Positions 16,691 to 25,218 of a stretch of DNA of 64,000 nucleotides are shown here, piece after piece. The position numbers and the translations under genes are program-made. Below the pieces are notes generated by a model. It saw only the letters and a program-made list of their open reading frames with translations, searched no databases and had not been told where the DNA came from. The first letter of the stretch is position 1. Every line of letters starts with the position of its first letter. The stretch is from Streptomyces sp. MUM 2J (GTDB lineage Bacteria > Actinomycetota > Actinomycetes > Streptomycetales > Streptomycetaceae): assembly GCF_022414535.1 (NCBI RefSeq), contig NZ_JADWYM010000038.1, positions 1 through 64,000 of the forward strand, read 5' to 3'.

Positions 16691-16800
16691 CCGGGTTCCG
16701 GCGGTGCTCTGCCGGACGACCAGCCGGGTGGGCGATCTCCGTGCGCCCGGACGCCCCCCGGCTCGTGGAAGACCGGTTCGCTCGGTGGCGCGCCACGGCA
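16691..16800 (-). pseudogene. Possible relic of a LacI-family regulator C-terminus
   Basis: On the minus strand one frame reads LVVRQST at 16703-16723. This motif is nearly diagnostic of the C-terminal end of LacI/GalR regulators, and TR precedes it as in LPTR-LVVRQST. The residues before it (about 25 codons, with GGRPGARR) could continue the LacI tail, but no DNA-binding or sugar-binding domain exists here and no stop follows in frame. If real, a LacI gene was lost and only its end remains between the two convergent genes. Confidence 0.35.
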
Positions 16801-16843
16801 CGGTCGGGGGACCGGGACGCGGGGGACCGGGCGGGCGGGCGGC

Positions 16844-17374
16844 TCAGGCGCCCTGCTCCAGCTCGGCGATGGCCTCCGTCAGCCACGCCCGCTCCGCCTC
16901 ACCGGTCGCGCGGGCCACCCGCAGCAGGCCCTGACGGAACAGGTCGCCGGCCTCCTCGGCGGGCACCGGCTCGCCGTTCCGGTAGAAGAAGCTCGTCGGC
17001 TCCTGGAGGAACTCCAGCCGCCGCCGCAGCACCGCCGCCTGCTCCCGCGGTTCGGGCAGGTGCCGCAGGAACGCCAGGACCGTGTTGAAGCGCACCTGGT
17101 CGCTGATCTCCACCGGCTTGGGCTGCCGCAGCCGCCGCAGGAGGTCCTCCCGCCCGGCCCCGGTCAGGGACAGCACCCGCCGCGGGGCGGCGCTCGCGCC
17201 CTCCTCCGTGCGTTCGTCGAGCGCGCCCGCCGCGACCAGCCGTTTGATCGCCGGATACAGCGCGCCGTCGCTGACCGGCCGGACATGGCCGCTCAGGGCC
17301 CTGATGCGCTCCTTCAGCTCGTAGCCGTGCAGCGGCTGCTCGGCCAGGAAGCCCAGGATCGACAGTTCCAGCAC
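16844..17374 (-). CDS. PadR family transcriptional regulator
   Basis: The 176-residue protein begins with the PadR winged helix-turn-helix, LELSILGFLAEQPLHGYELKERI and the wing YPAIKRL...GAL. A C-terminal helical dimerisation domain of the long (Vir_act_alpha_C-like) subtype follows. GTG 17374 is chosen because AGGAG lies just upstream and PadR proteins start at this point; longer starts would add an unrelated peptide. It is divergent from the MATE exporter, and a near-perfect palindrome lies between them. The obvious model is repression of the exporter and itself, released by a toxic ligand. Confidence 0.92.
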   Translation of the reverse strand: MLELSILGFLAEQPLHGYELKERIRALSGHVRPVSDGALYPAIKRLVAAGALDERTEEGASAAPRRVLSLTGAGREDLLRRLRQPKPVEISDQVRFNTVLAFLRHLPEPREQAAVLRRRLEFLQEPTSFFYRNGEPVPAEEAGDLFRQGLLRVARATGEAERAWLTEAIAELEQGA

Positions 17375-17418
17375 TTCGTTGCTCCTCGTTCCTCCTTGCG
17401 GACACCCGACCCCCATGG

Positions 17419-17450
17419 TACCTCTTATCGAGCTACCTCGAATCGAGGTA
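17419..17450. promoter_or_regulatory. PadR operator: two overlapping 17-bp dyads
   Basis: TACCTCGAATCGAGGTA (17434-17450) is a perfect 8-1-8 palindrome. TACCTCTTATCGAGCTA (17419-17435) is a degenerate copy that shares two bases with it. Both lie between the divergent PadR and MATE starts, where the promoters must be. Confidence 0.75.
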
Positions 17451-17481
17451 TCGCTTCCGTGCTGATCCAGGGGGTCCCGGC

Positions 17482-18798
17482 ATGAACGCCCACCGCAGGC
17501 GACTCGTCGCGCTCGCCCGTCCCGTCTACCTCTCCCTGCTGTCCTCCGTGGCCGCCGGGATCATCAACACCGTCTGGGTCTCCCGGCTGGGCAGTCCCGC
17601 CGTGGCCGCCGTCGCCGTCGCCACCAACACCGAGAACGTGCTGCTCGGGGTGGCCATGGTGTTCGCCTCCGGCACGACCGTGCTGGTCGCGCACGCCCGG
17701 GGCGCCCGGGACCCGGCCGCCGCGCGGGCCGCCGTACGCGGCGGATGGGCGCTGTGCGCGCTGGTCACACCGGTCGTGGTGGTCGGCGGCCTGCTGCTGC
17801 GGGAGCCGCTGGCACACCTGGTGCTGGGGCGGCACGACGGCCCCGCGTTGCCCCTCGCCGTCGCCTACCTCGCGATATCACTGCCGGGCATGGCGGTCTT
17901 CTTCGTCCAGCAACTCGTCGACGGTCTGCTCAAGGGCGCCGGCGACACCCGTACCCCTATGCGGCTCGCCCTGCTGGCCAACGGCCTGATCCTGCTCTGC
18001 GACCCCTTCCTCATCGCCCTCCACGGCGTCCCCGGCGCCGCAGCCTCCACCGTGCTGTGCCGGTCCGTCGCCCTGGCGGCCGGGCTGGTGGCCCTGCGCC
18101 GCAACACGCTGCTGCGGACCGCCGCCCGGCAGCCCGCCGCCCGGTCCGTCGCCGCCACCTGGCGCACCGGGCTGCCCATGGCGGCCGACTTCACCGTGCG
18201 GCAGGGCGGCGCGCTGGTCCTCGTCGCGATCGTGGCGCGGATCGGCGTTCCGGCGGTGGCGGCGTACGCGATCGCCTGCAAGGTGATGTACGGGGCGACC
18301 ATGGCCTTCTACGCGGTGCGCCAGGCCGCCGCGCTCCACACCGCGCACACCCGCGGCGCCGGCACCGACGCCCGGCGCGCGATCGCCCGGCAGGCCGTAC
18401 TGGTCTCCGGAACCGTCGGCCTCGTCGCCACCGGACTGCTCGCCGCCGCCGCACCCTGGATCATGGCCGCCTTCGGCGCCGGGCCCGCCGTCGCCCACGA
18501 GGGGGTGCTCCTCCTCCGCTGCATCGGGCCCTACCTGCTGCTCATGGCCTGCTTCATCGCCCTCGGCGGGGTCTTCGAGGGAAGCGGCGGAGCGCCCCTG
18601 CTGCTGCGCGTGACCCTGGCCGGCACCGCCCTCCAGCTCCCGCTCGCCGCCGCCCTGTCGGCCCTCGGCCTGCCCGGCATCTGCCTGGCGCTGGCGCTCG
18701 CCATGGCCGCGCAGGGCGGGACCGCGGCGGCGCTGCTGCCGCGGGAGGCAGCCCGGCGTCAGGAGGAGACCGGTGTGTGCCCGGTGCGTTCCGGCTGA
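17482..18798 (+). CDS. MATE family multidrug/metabolite efflux protein
   Basis: The 438-residue protein has about 12 hydrophobic helices in two halves (roughly residues 10-200 and 225-425), the MATE/DinF layout. VAAGIINTVWVSRLGS near the N-terminus matches the family, as does the internal repeat around PMAADFTVRQGG. It should export a small compound using an Na+ or H+ gradient. It is controlled by the divergent PadR gene. The last 40 nt overlap, tail to tail, the GT87 gene on the other strand. Confidence 0.92.
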   Translation: MNAHRRRLVALARPVYLSLLSSVAAGIINTVWVSRLGSPAVAAVAVATNTENVLLGVAMVFASGTTVLVAHARGARDPAAARAAVRGGWALCALVTPVVVVGGLLLREPLAHLVLGRHDGPALPLAVAYLAISLPGMAVFFVQQLVDGLLKGAGDTRTPMRLALLANGLILLCDPFLIALHGVPGAAASTVLCRSVALAAGLVALRRNTLLRTAARQPAARSVAATWRTGLPMAADFTVRQGGALVLVAIVARIGVPAVAAYAIACKVMYGATMAFYAVRQAAALHTAHTRGAGTDARRAIARQAVLVSGTVGLVATGLLAAAAPWIMAAFGAGPAVAHEGVLLLRCIGPYLLLMACFIALGGVFEGSGGAPLLLRVTLAGTALQLPLAAALSALGLPGICLALALAMAAQGGTAAALLPREAARRQEETGVCPVRSG

Positions 18799-19997
18799 GC
18801 GGGCGCCGGGTCCCCCGCCCCGCCTGGCACCGTCGCGCGCCACAACCGCACGGCCGCCGTGACCGCGGCGGCCACCAGCAGGCCGTTGCGCAGCACCAGC
18901 AGGGTGACGCCGAGCAGGTCGCTGGCGACGACATGGGCGAACCAGACCGGGAACTCCAGCACCGTCACCAGGGACGCCGCGAGCACCAGCCCGGCCGGCC
19001 ACCGCATCCGCGTCGCCCGGTGGCACAGGCACACCGCGGCCAGCCCCACCAGCCACACCAGGTACTGCGGGCTGATCACCCTGCTGGTCACGGTGAACAT
19101 CAGGACGGCGGTGAAGGCGGCGTCCGCCGCCGTGCACGGGCCGAACCGCGTCGCCGCCAGCCGCCACAGCAGCAGCCAGGCGAAGGCGGCCCCGGTCAGG
19201 AACAGGGCGACGGTGGAGACCAGGCCGACATACGGGCCGAGGAACTCCACCGAGCCGTAGTTGAGCAGCACCTGCCCGTCCCAGCCGTGGTGCCGGGCCA
19301 CGTGGAAGACGAGCGCGCCCAGCGACTCCACCTCGGTGCCCCGGTCCCGCTGGAAGGTCAGGAAGGCGAACCCGCCCGGCATGGCCAGCGAGAACATCGC
19401 CGCCAGCACGGCCACCGCCACCACGGCCGCCGTCCACGAGGAGCGCCGCCGCACGCCGATCAGCAGCAGCACCGGCCAGACCTTCAGCATCGCCCCGAAG
19501 CCCGCCAGCGCGCCCATCACCCTCGGATGCCGGGCGGCGGCCAGCAGCGCGGCGATCGCGACGGCGGTCACCATCACGTCGTAGCGGGCGTACACCGTCG
19601 GCCCGAGCAGCGGCACCCCCACCGTCCACACCCAGGCCCCGGCGAGCCGGCGACCGGGCCGCAGCCCCGCGTACAGCAGCAGGACGAGGGCCGCCAGGTC
19701 GGCGACGCACGCCAGCACGAAGAAGGACTGCGTGTAGCCCAGGAACGGCAGCAGGGCAGGGGAGAGCACCGCCAGCGCCGCGGCGGGCGGGTACTGCCAG
19801 GTGACGTCGTCCAGCGGGAACGTCCCGGTGCGCAGGACCTCGTACCAGCCCTGGTAGATCACCGACACGTCGCTGGTGACATCCGGGCCCGGGAACACGA
19901 CCGCCCCGAAGACCGAGAGCAGCAGGAACGCGCGGGTCGCGGCCCAGACCCCCAGCAGCAGCCACAGCCGCGGTCGTCTCGCCACCGTCGTCTTCAC
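18759..19997 (-). CDS. GT87-type membrane mannosyltransferase-like protein (DUF2029)
   Basis: The 412-residue polytopic protein has about 10 membrane helices and the GT-C layout of DUF2029/GT87 polyprenyl-phosphate-mannose transferases. An Asp-containing first external loop (GPDVTSDVSVIYQG, about residues 37-50), a WQYPPAA segment near 67 and RYD near 137 are visible. Mycobacterial members elongate lipomannan; in Streptomyces the acceptor is unknown. GTG 19997 is the start. It is divergent from the PimB-like gene, suggesting a shared glycolipid theme. Confidence 0.82.
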   Translation of the reverse strand: MKTTVARRPRLWLLLGVWAATRAFLLLSVFGAVVFPGPDVTSDVSVIYQGWYEVLRTGTFPLDDVTWQYPPAAALAVLSPALLPFLGYTQSFFVLACVADLAALVLLLYAGLRPGRRLAGAWVWTVGVPLLGPTVYARYDVMVTAVAIAALLAAARHPRVMGALAGFGAMLKVWPVLLLIGVRRRSSWTAAVVAVAVLAAMFSLAMPGGFAFLTFQRDRGTEVESLGALVFHVARHHGWDGQVLLNYGSVEFLGPYVGLVSTVALFLTGAAFAWLLLWRLAATRFGPCTAADAAFTAVLMFTVTSRVISPQYLVWLVGLAAVCLCHRATRMRWPAGLVLAASLVTVLEFPVWFAHVVASDLLGVTLLVLRNGLLVAAAVTAAVRLWRATVPGGAGDPAPAQPERTGHTPVSS

Positions 19998-20113
19998 CAG
20001 ATCCCCTGCCGTTCGGTGCCCGCGCCGTTCCCGTGTCAGAGGAACATGATGTCGCGCCCGCCTGTGTGCGTGCCACAGGCCCCCGCCGGGGCGGTTCGGT
20101 AGGGTCGGCGGCG

Positions 20114-21256
20114 ATGCACAAGACCCTGATCGTGACCAACGACTTCCCGCCCCGCCCGGGTGGCATCCAGGCGTTCCTGCACAACATGGCGCTGCGCCTG
20201 GACCCCTCCGGCCTGGTCGTCTACGCCTCCACCTGGAAGCACGGCCGCGAGGGCGCCGCCGCCACCGCCGCCTTCGACGCCGAGCAGCCCTTCACCGTCG
20301 TGCGGGACCGCACGACCATGCTGCTGCCGACGCCCGCCGCGACCCGGCGGGCCGTGGGACTGCTGCGCGAGCACGGGTGCAGCTCGGTGTGGTTCGGGGC
20401 CGCGGCACCCCTCGGGCTGATGGCCCCGGCCCTGCGCCGGGCCGGCGCCGCGCGGATCGTCGCCACCACCCACGGGCACGAGGCCGGCTGGGCGCAACTG
20501 CCCGCCGCCCGGCAGCTGCTGCGCCGGATCGGCGACGCCACGGACACGATCACCTACCTCGGCGAGTACACCCGCTCGCGGATCGCGACCGCGCTGACGC
20601 CGGACGCCGCCGCGCGGATGGTGCAGCTGCCGCCGGGCGTGGACGAGAAGACCTTCCATCCCGCCTCCGGCGGTGACGAGGTCCGTGCCCGCCTCGGGCT
20701 CGCCGACCGTCCGGTCGTCGTGTGCGTCTCCCGGCTGGTCCGCCGCAAGGGCCAGGACACGCTGATCCGGGCGATGCCGCGGATCCTGGCCGCCGAGCCG
20801 GACACCGTTCTGCTGATCGTGGGCGGCGGCCCCTACGGGAAGGACCTGCGGCGGCTGGCCGCGGAGACCGGTGTCGCCGGCTCCGTCCACTTCACCGGCC
20901 CGGTGCCCTGGCCGGAGCTGCCCGCGCACTACGGCGCCGGGGACGTCTTCGCCATGCCGTGCCGCACCCGCCGCGGCGGCCTGGACGTCGAGGGCCTCGG
21001 CATCGTCTACCTGGAGGCGTCCGCGACCGGCCTGCCGGTCGTCGCCGGTGACTCCGGCGGCGCCCCCGACGCCGTCCTGGACGGCGAGACCGGCTGGGTG
21101 GTCCGCGGCGGCTCCGCCGAGGAGACGGCCGACCGCGTCGTCGCCCTTCTCGGCGACGCCGAACTGCGCCGCCGGATGGGGGAGCGGGGCCGCAGGTGGG
21201 TCGAGGAGAAGTGGCGCTGGGACCTGCTGGCGGAGAGGCTGCGGTCGCTGCTGTGA
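20114..21256 (+). CDS. GT4 glycosyltransferase, PimB-like
   Basis: The 380-residue enzyme starts LIVTNDFPPRPGGIQAFL, the hallmark of actinobacterial PimB (Rv2188c) and related phosphatidylinositol mannoside mannosyltransferases. The GT-B fold shows the C-terminal donor site VSRLVRRKGQDTLI near residue 205 and an EGLGIVYLEASATGLPVVAG EX7E motif near 297. The likely reaction is GDP-mannose transfer to PIM1 on the cytoplasmic membrane face. TAGGGT at 20100-20105 ends 8 nt before ATG 20114 and no Shine-Dalgarno is present, so the mRNA is probably leaderless; this also supports the start. fadD-like and SRPBCC genes follow in the same order as in M. tuberculosis. Confidence 0.85.
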   Translation: MHKTLIVTNDFPPRPGGIQAFLHNMALRLDPSGLVVYASTWKHGREGAAATAAFDAEQPFTVVRDRTTMLLPTPAATRRAVGLLREHGCSSVWFGAAAPLGLMAPALRRAGAARIVATTHGHEAGWAQLPAARQLLRRIGDATDTITYLGEYTRSRIATALTPDAAARMVQLPPGVDEKTFHPASGGDEVRARLGLADRPVVVCVSRLVRRKGQDTLIRAMPRILAAEPDTVLLIVGGGPYGKDLRRLAAETGVAGSVHFTGPVPWPELPAHYGAGDVFAMPCRTRRGGLDVEGLGIVYLEASATGLPVVAGDSGGAPDAVLDGETGWVVRGGSAEETADRVVALLGDAELRRRMGERGRRWVEEKWRWDLLAERLRSLL

Positions 21257-21571
21257 CCGCTGTGCCGCACGTGCCGCGGTAGGACGCCTGCCGGACGGCA
21301 CCGTCGTGGCTGGCCGTGCCGTTCCCGCGCCCCTGCGGGGCGCTGCCGTCGGTGCAGGCGGCTTCGCCCCGCCTGCCGAGTGCCGCGGCGGGCGGCGTTC
21401 GCCCGTCAGGTGCGCGGTTCTCGGGGTGACAACCGCCGCCGGCACGCCGGGCGGGTGCCCGGACCGGCGTGGACGGCCCCGACGGTCGCCGTCGGACGCC
21501 GCGAGCCGCCGACCGTCGGGGAGAGGCCGCCGTCGGCGCGGCGTCCGGGACGGCCGGGGCGCGGCGGCCGG
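21257..21571. terminator. Convergent intergenic region with two adjacent terminator hairpins
   Basis: Between the PimB-like gene and the convergent acyl-CoA ligase are two hairpins: GCGCCCC/GGGGCGC with a 3-nt loop (21327-21343) and GCAGGCGG/CCGCCTGC with a 7-nt loop (21354-21376). They probably terminate both genes. I see no gene in the rest of the 315 nt. Confidence 0.65.
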
Positions 21572-23368
21572 CTACTTGGCGTAGATCGCCTCGATCTCGT
21601 GCGCGAAGTCGTTCGCCACCACGTTGCGCTTCAGCTTCAGCGACGGCGTGATGTGGCCCGCCTCCTCGGTGAACTGGGTCGGCAGGATGCGGAACTTGCG
21701 CACCGACTCCGCCTTCGACACCGCGGTGTTGCCGTCGTCGACGGCCGACTGGATGGCGGCGATCAGGTCCGGGTCGTCGCACAGCGACGCCGCCGTGGAG
21801 CCCGCCGGCTTGCCGTGCTCGGCGGCCCAGCGGCCCAGGAACTCCTCGTCGATGGTGACGAGCGCGCCCACGAACGGCCGGCCGTCGCCGACCACCATGC
21901 ACTCCGCGACCAGCGCGTGCGCGCGGATGCGGTCCTCGATCACGGCCGGGGCGACGTTCTTGCCGCCGGCGGTGACGATGATCTCCTTCTTGCGGCCGGT
22001 GATCCGCAGGTACCCGTCCTCGTCCAGGGTGCCGATGTCGCCGGTGTGGAACCAGCCGTCGGCCAGCGCCTCCGCGGTGGCCCGCGGGTTGTTCCAGTAC
22101 TCCTTGAACAGGTGGTCGCCGTGGAGCAGCACCTCGCCGTCGTCCGCGATCCGCACCACGGACCCCGGCAGCGGCTGGCCGACCGTGCCGATCTTCTGCC
22201 GGTCCCAGGGGTTGAACGCGGTGGCCGCGCAGGACTCGGTCAGACCGTAGCCCTCCAGGACGGTGAAGCCGATGCCGCGGAAGAAGTGGCCGAGGCGCTC
22301 GCCGAGCGGGGCGCCGCCGGAGATGGCGTACTCGCCGCGCCCGCCGAGGACCGCGCGCAGCTTGCTGTAGACCAGCTTGTCGAACACCTTGTGCTTGAGC
22401 TTCAGGCCGAACGACGGACCGGTCGGCCCGCCCAGCGCCTTGCTGTAGGCGATCGCGGTGTCCGCTGCCCTGTCGAAGATCTTGCCCTTGCCGTCGGCCT
22501 GCGCCTTGGCCCGCGCCGAGTTGTACACCTTCTCGAAGACCCGCGGCACGCCGAGGATCAGCGTCGGCCGGAACGCGGCCAGTTCGTCGGTGAGGTTCTT
22601 GATGTCCGGCACGCAGCCCAGCTTGATCGGCGCCATCATCGGGGCGATCTGCACCAGGCGGCCGAAGACGTGCGCGAGCGGCAGGAAGAGCAGCACCGAG
22701 CACTCGCCCGTGCGGAACAGCGGACGCAGCCGCTCGACGACGTTGCCGCACTCGGCGAAGAAGCTGCGGTGGGTGAGGACGCAGCCCTTGGGACGGCCCG
22801 TGGTGCCCGAGGTGTAGACGATGGTGGCCGGGTCGTCCGCCTTCGCCAGGGAGCTGCGCTCCTCCACCGTCGCGGCGGAGACGTCCTTGCCCAGCCGCCC
22901 CAGCTCCTCCACACCGCCGGCCTCGATCTGCCAGACGTGCTTGAGGGCGGGCACCTTCTCGCGCACCGACTCCACGGCGGCCGTGTGTCCGTCCAGCTCG
23001 GTGATGCAGGCGGTGGCGCCCGAGTCGGACAGGATCCACTGGACCTGCTCGGGGGAGCTGGTCTCGTACACGGGCACGGTGACCGCGCCCGCGCTCCAGA
23101 TCGCGAAGTCCAGCAGCGTCCACTCGTACCGGGTGCGGGACATCAGGCCCACCCGGTCGCCGGGCTGGACCCCGGAGGCGATCAGCCCCCTGGCGGCGGC
23201 GTGCACCTCGGCCAGGAACACCGTGGCCGTGACGTCCTGCCACACCCCATCGACCTTGCGGGCGATGACGGCGACGTCCGGGTGCTGCGCGGCGTTTCTG
23301 CGGACGATGTCGGTCAGGTTGCCGTCCGCAGGGACCTCGTACAAAGCCGGAAGGCTGAACTCGCGCAA
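21572..23368 (-). CDS. Long-chain fatty-acid--CoA ligase (FadD15-like)
   Basis: The 598-residue ANL-superfamily enzyme activates fatty acids with ATP to acyl-CoA. Motifs in order: P-loop YTSGTTGRPKG near residue 190, A5 region GYGLTES near 370, WFHTGDIG near 438, GRKKEIIVTAGGKNVAP near 460 and a catalytic Lys near the C-terminus (KLKRNVV). Length and order match FadD15-type ligases. The start is ATG 23368. In M. tuberculosis fadD15 (Rv2187) sits beside pimB exactly as here, so acylation of envelope lipids is a reasonable but unproven link. Confidence 0.93.
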   Translation of the reverse strand: MREFSLPALYEVPADGNLTDIVRRNAAQHPDVAVIARKVDGVWQDVTATVFLAEVHAAARGLIASGVQPGDRVGLMSRTRYEWTLLDFAIWSAGAVTVPVYETSSPEQVQWILSDSGATACITELDGHTAAVESVREKVPALKHVWQIEAGGVEELGRLGKDVSAATVEERSSLAKADDPATIVYTSGTTGRPKGCVLTHRSFFAECGNVVERLRPLFRTGECSVLLFLPLAHVFGRLVQIAPMMAPIKLGCVPDIKNLTDELAAFRPTLILGVPRVFEKVYNSARAKAQADGKGKIFDRAADTAIAYSKALGGPTGPSFGLKLKHKVFDKLVYSKLRAVLGGRGEYAISGGAPLGERLGHFFRGIGFTVLEGYGLTESCAATAFNPWDRQKIGTVGQPLPGSVVRIADDGEVLLHGDHLFKEYWNNPRATAEALADGWFHTGDIGTLDEDGYLRITGRKKEIIVTAGGKNVAPAVIEDRIRAHALVAECMVVGDGRPFVGALVTIDEEFLGRWAAEHGKPAGSTAASLCDDPDLIAAIQSAVDDGNTAVSKAESVRKFRILPTQFTEEAGHITPSLKLKRNVVANDFAHEIEAIYAK

Positions 23369-23685
23369 GACTGCTGCTCCTCATAGGGCGCCGGCGCCAC
23401 GACGTTGTGTGATGCGACGGTGCGGTCCAAGGCTCGGTCAGGCACCCAGGAGGTCGCCGGCGGGACGCGGAGCCCACTGGTTGAATTCCTGAGCACGACT
23501 GGACTGCCCGGACGTTACCCGCCGGTATGGCTTTTCCGACAGGGGGGCCCGGCGAGATGTTCGCTGCGTCACACGGAATGGCGTTCCCCCGCGCACAGTA
23601 GTCCACCCCTTTCCCGCGAAGCCAGTAACCGCAGGTCCGGCCGCCACTGTTCACAGGGGGCGCCCTCCTTCTACGCTTGATCGTC
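23369..23685. other. Divergent intergenic region between the acyl-CoA ligase and the metallophosphoesterase
   Basis: This 317-nt stretch carries the promoters of two divergent genes. TACGCT (23672-23677) ends 8 nt before the metallophosphoesterase ATG and looks like a leaderless -10. No coding region or RNA element was recognised in the rest. Confidence 0.5.
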
Positions 23686-24489
23686 ATGCCACCCACACCG
23701 GCCGCACATCGCAGGACGCGGCACCGCGTCCATGTCGTCAGCGACGTCCACGGCAACGTGCGCGACCTGGCCCGCGCAGGCGACGGCGCGGACGCCCTGA
23801 TCTGCCTGGGCGATCTGGTCCTCTTCCTCGACTACGCCGACCACTCGCGCGGCATCTTCCCCGACCTGTTCGGAGAGGAGAACGCCGACCGCATGGTGGC
23901 GCTGCGCACCGCCCGCCGCTTCACGGAGGCGAGGGAGCTCGGCGTCCGGCTGTGGGCCGGCATCGAGGGCGACCGCGCCAAGGTCATCGAGCGCGCGGTG
24001 CGCCGGCAGTACGACGAACTGTTCCGGGCATTCCCCACTCCGACGTACGCCACCTACGGCAATGTCGACATGCCGCCGCTGTGGCGGGAGTACGCCGGGC
24101 CCGGCACCACGGTCCTCGACGGGCAACGGGCGGAGATCGGGGGGCTGGTCTTCGGGTTCGTCGGCGGCGGACTGCGCACGCCCATGCGCACGCCCTACGA
24201 GATCAGCGACGAGGAGTACGCGGCGAAGATCGAGGCCGTCGGCGAGGTCGACGTGCTGTGCACGCACATCCCGCCGGACGTTCCCGAACTGACCTACGAC
24301 ACCGTCGCGCGCCGCTTCGAGCGCGGCAGCCGGGCCCTGCTGGACGCGATCCGCCGGACCCGCCCCCGCTACGCGCTCTTCGGCCACGTCCACCAGCCGC
24401 TGGCGCGGCGGATGCGGATCGGTGCGACGGAGTGCGTGAACGTGGGGCACTTCGCGGGCACGGGAAGGCCGTGGGCGCTGGAATGGTGA
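23686..24489 (+). CDS. Calcineurin-like metallophosphoesterase
   Basis: The 267-residue protein has the binuclear metal motifs of this superfamily: VVSDVHGN (Asp/His, near residue 16), CLGDLV (near 39), YGNVD (near 125), the H in CTHIPP and GHVHQP (near 232). It is a phosphodiesterase or phosphatase; the substrate is not evident. ATG 23686 is used; a -10-like TACGCT 8 nt upstream suggests leaderless expression. It lies between the FadD-like and SRPBCC genes. Confidence 0.88.
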   Translation: MPPTPAAHRRTRHRVHVVSDVHGNVRDLARAGDGADALICLGDLVLFLDYADHSRGIFPDLFGEENADRMVALRTARRFTEARELGVRLWAGIEGDRAKVIERAVRRQYDELFRAFPTPTYATYGNVDMPPLWREYAGPGTTVLDGQRAEIGGLVFGFVGGGLRTPMRTPYEISDEEYAAKIEAVGEVDVLCTHIPPDVPELTYDTVARRFERGSRALLDAIRRTRPRYALFGHVHQPLARRMRIGATECVNVGHFAGTGRPWALEW

Positions 24490-24613
24490 CGGGATCCCGC
24501 TGATGTGCACAGATGGGGTGAAGGCGGCCGGTCCGCAGCGCGGTAGCCTTCACGCTGCACACGCAGCACACCTGCCGACCTTTCACCGGCCCGCATCTGG
24601 AGGAGCCACGGCG

Positions 24614-25054
24614 ATGGCGGAACACACCAGCTCGAGCATCACGATCGAGGCGGCACCGGCCGACGTCATGGCGGTCATCGCCGACTTCGCCCGCTACCCC
24701 GACTGGACCGGTGAGGTGAAGGAGGCGGAGGTCCTCAAGTCCGACGAGCAGGGACGCGCCGAGCAGGTCAGGCTCGTCATGGACGCGGGCGCCATCAAGG
24801 ACGACCAGACGCTGGCCTACACCTGGGCCGGTGACAACGAGGTCTCGTGGACCCTGGTCAAGTCCCAGATGCTGCGCGCCCTGGACGGCTCGTACCTGCT
24901 GAAGCCGGCCGGCGCGGACGCCACCGAGGTCACCTACCGGCTGACCGTCGACGTCAAGATCCCCATGCTCGGCATGATCAAGCGCAAGGCGGAGAAGGTC
25001 ATCATCGACCGGGCGCTGGCGGGCCTGAAGAAGAGGGTGGAGTCGGCGCCGTAG
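24614..25054 (+). CDS. SRPBCC (START/polyketide cyclase-like) lipid-binding family protein
   Basis: The 146-residue protein has the SRPBCC fold pattern: an N-terminal strand, VMAVIADFARYPDWTGEVKEAEVL, and a long C-terminal helix. Such domains bind hydrophobic ligands. It is the positional counterpart of Rv2185c. ATG 24614 follows GGAGGAG at 24599-24605. An anion-transport-type ATPase follows it, as in mycobacteria, so the two may work together in handling a lipid. This is inference from synteny. Confidence 0.85.
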   Translation: MAEHTSSSITIEAAPADVMAVIADFARYPDWTGEVKEAEVLKSDEQGRAEQVRLVMDAGAIKDDQTLAYTWAGDNEVSWTLVKSQMLRALDGSYLLKPAGADATEVTYRLTVDVKIPMLGMIKRKAEKVIIDRALAGLKKRVESAP

Positions 25055-25218
25055 AGCGGCCCGCTCCCCGCCCGGGCCGGCGCGGCCGGATCCGCCGCCC
25101 CGGGGGCCCCTGGGCGGTGCCGGCGGGCCCTGCGGCACCCCGTGACGCCTTCGGGACCGGCCCGGCCGCCGCGCCGGGCACCCGGGAGCGCGGCCCGGCT
25201 TCGGTAGCGTGCACCCTC

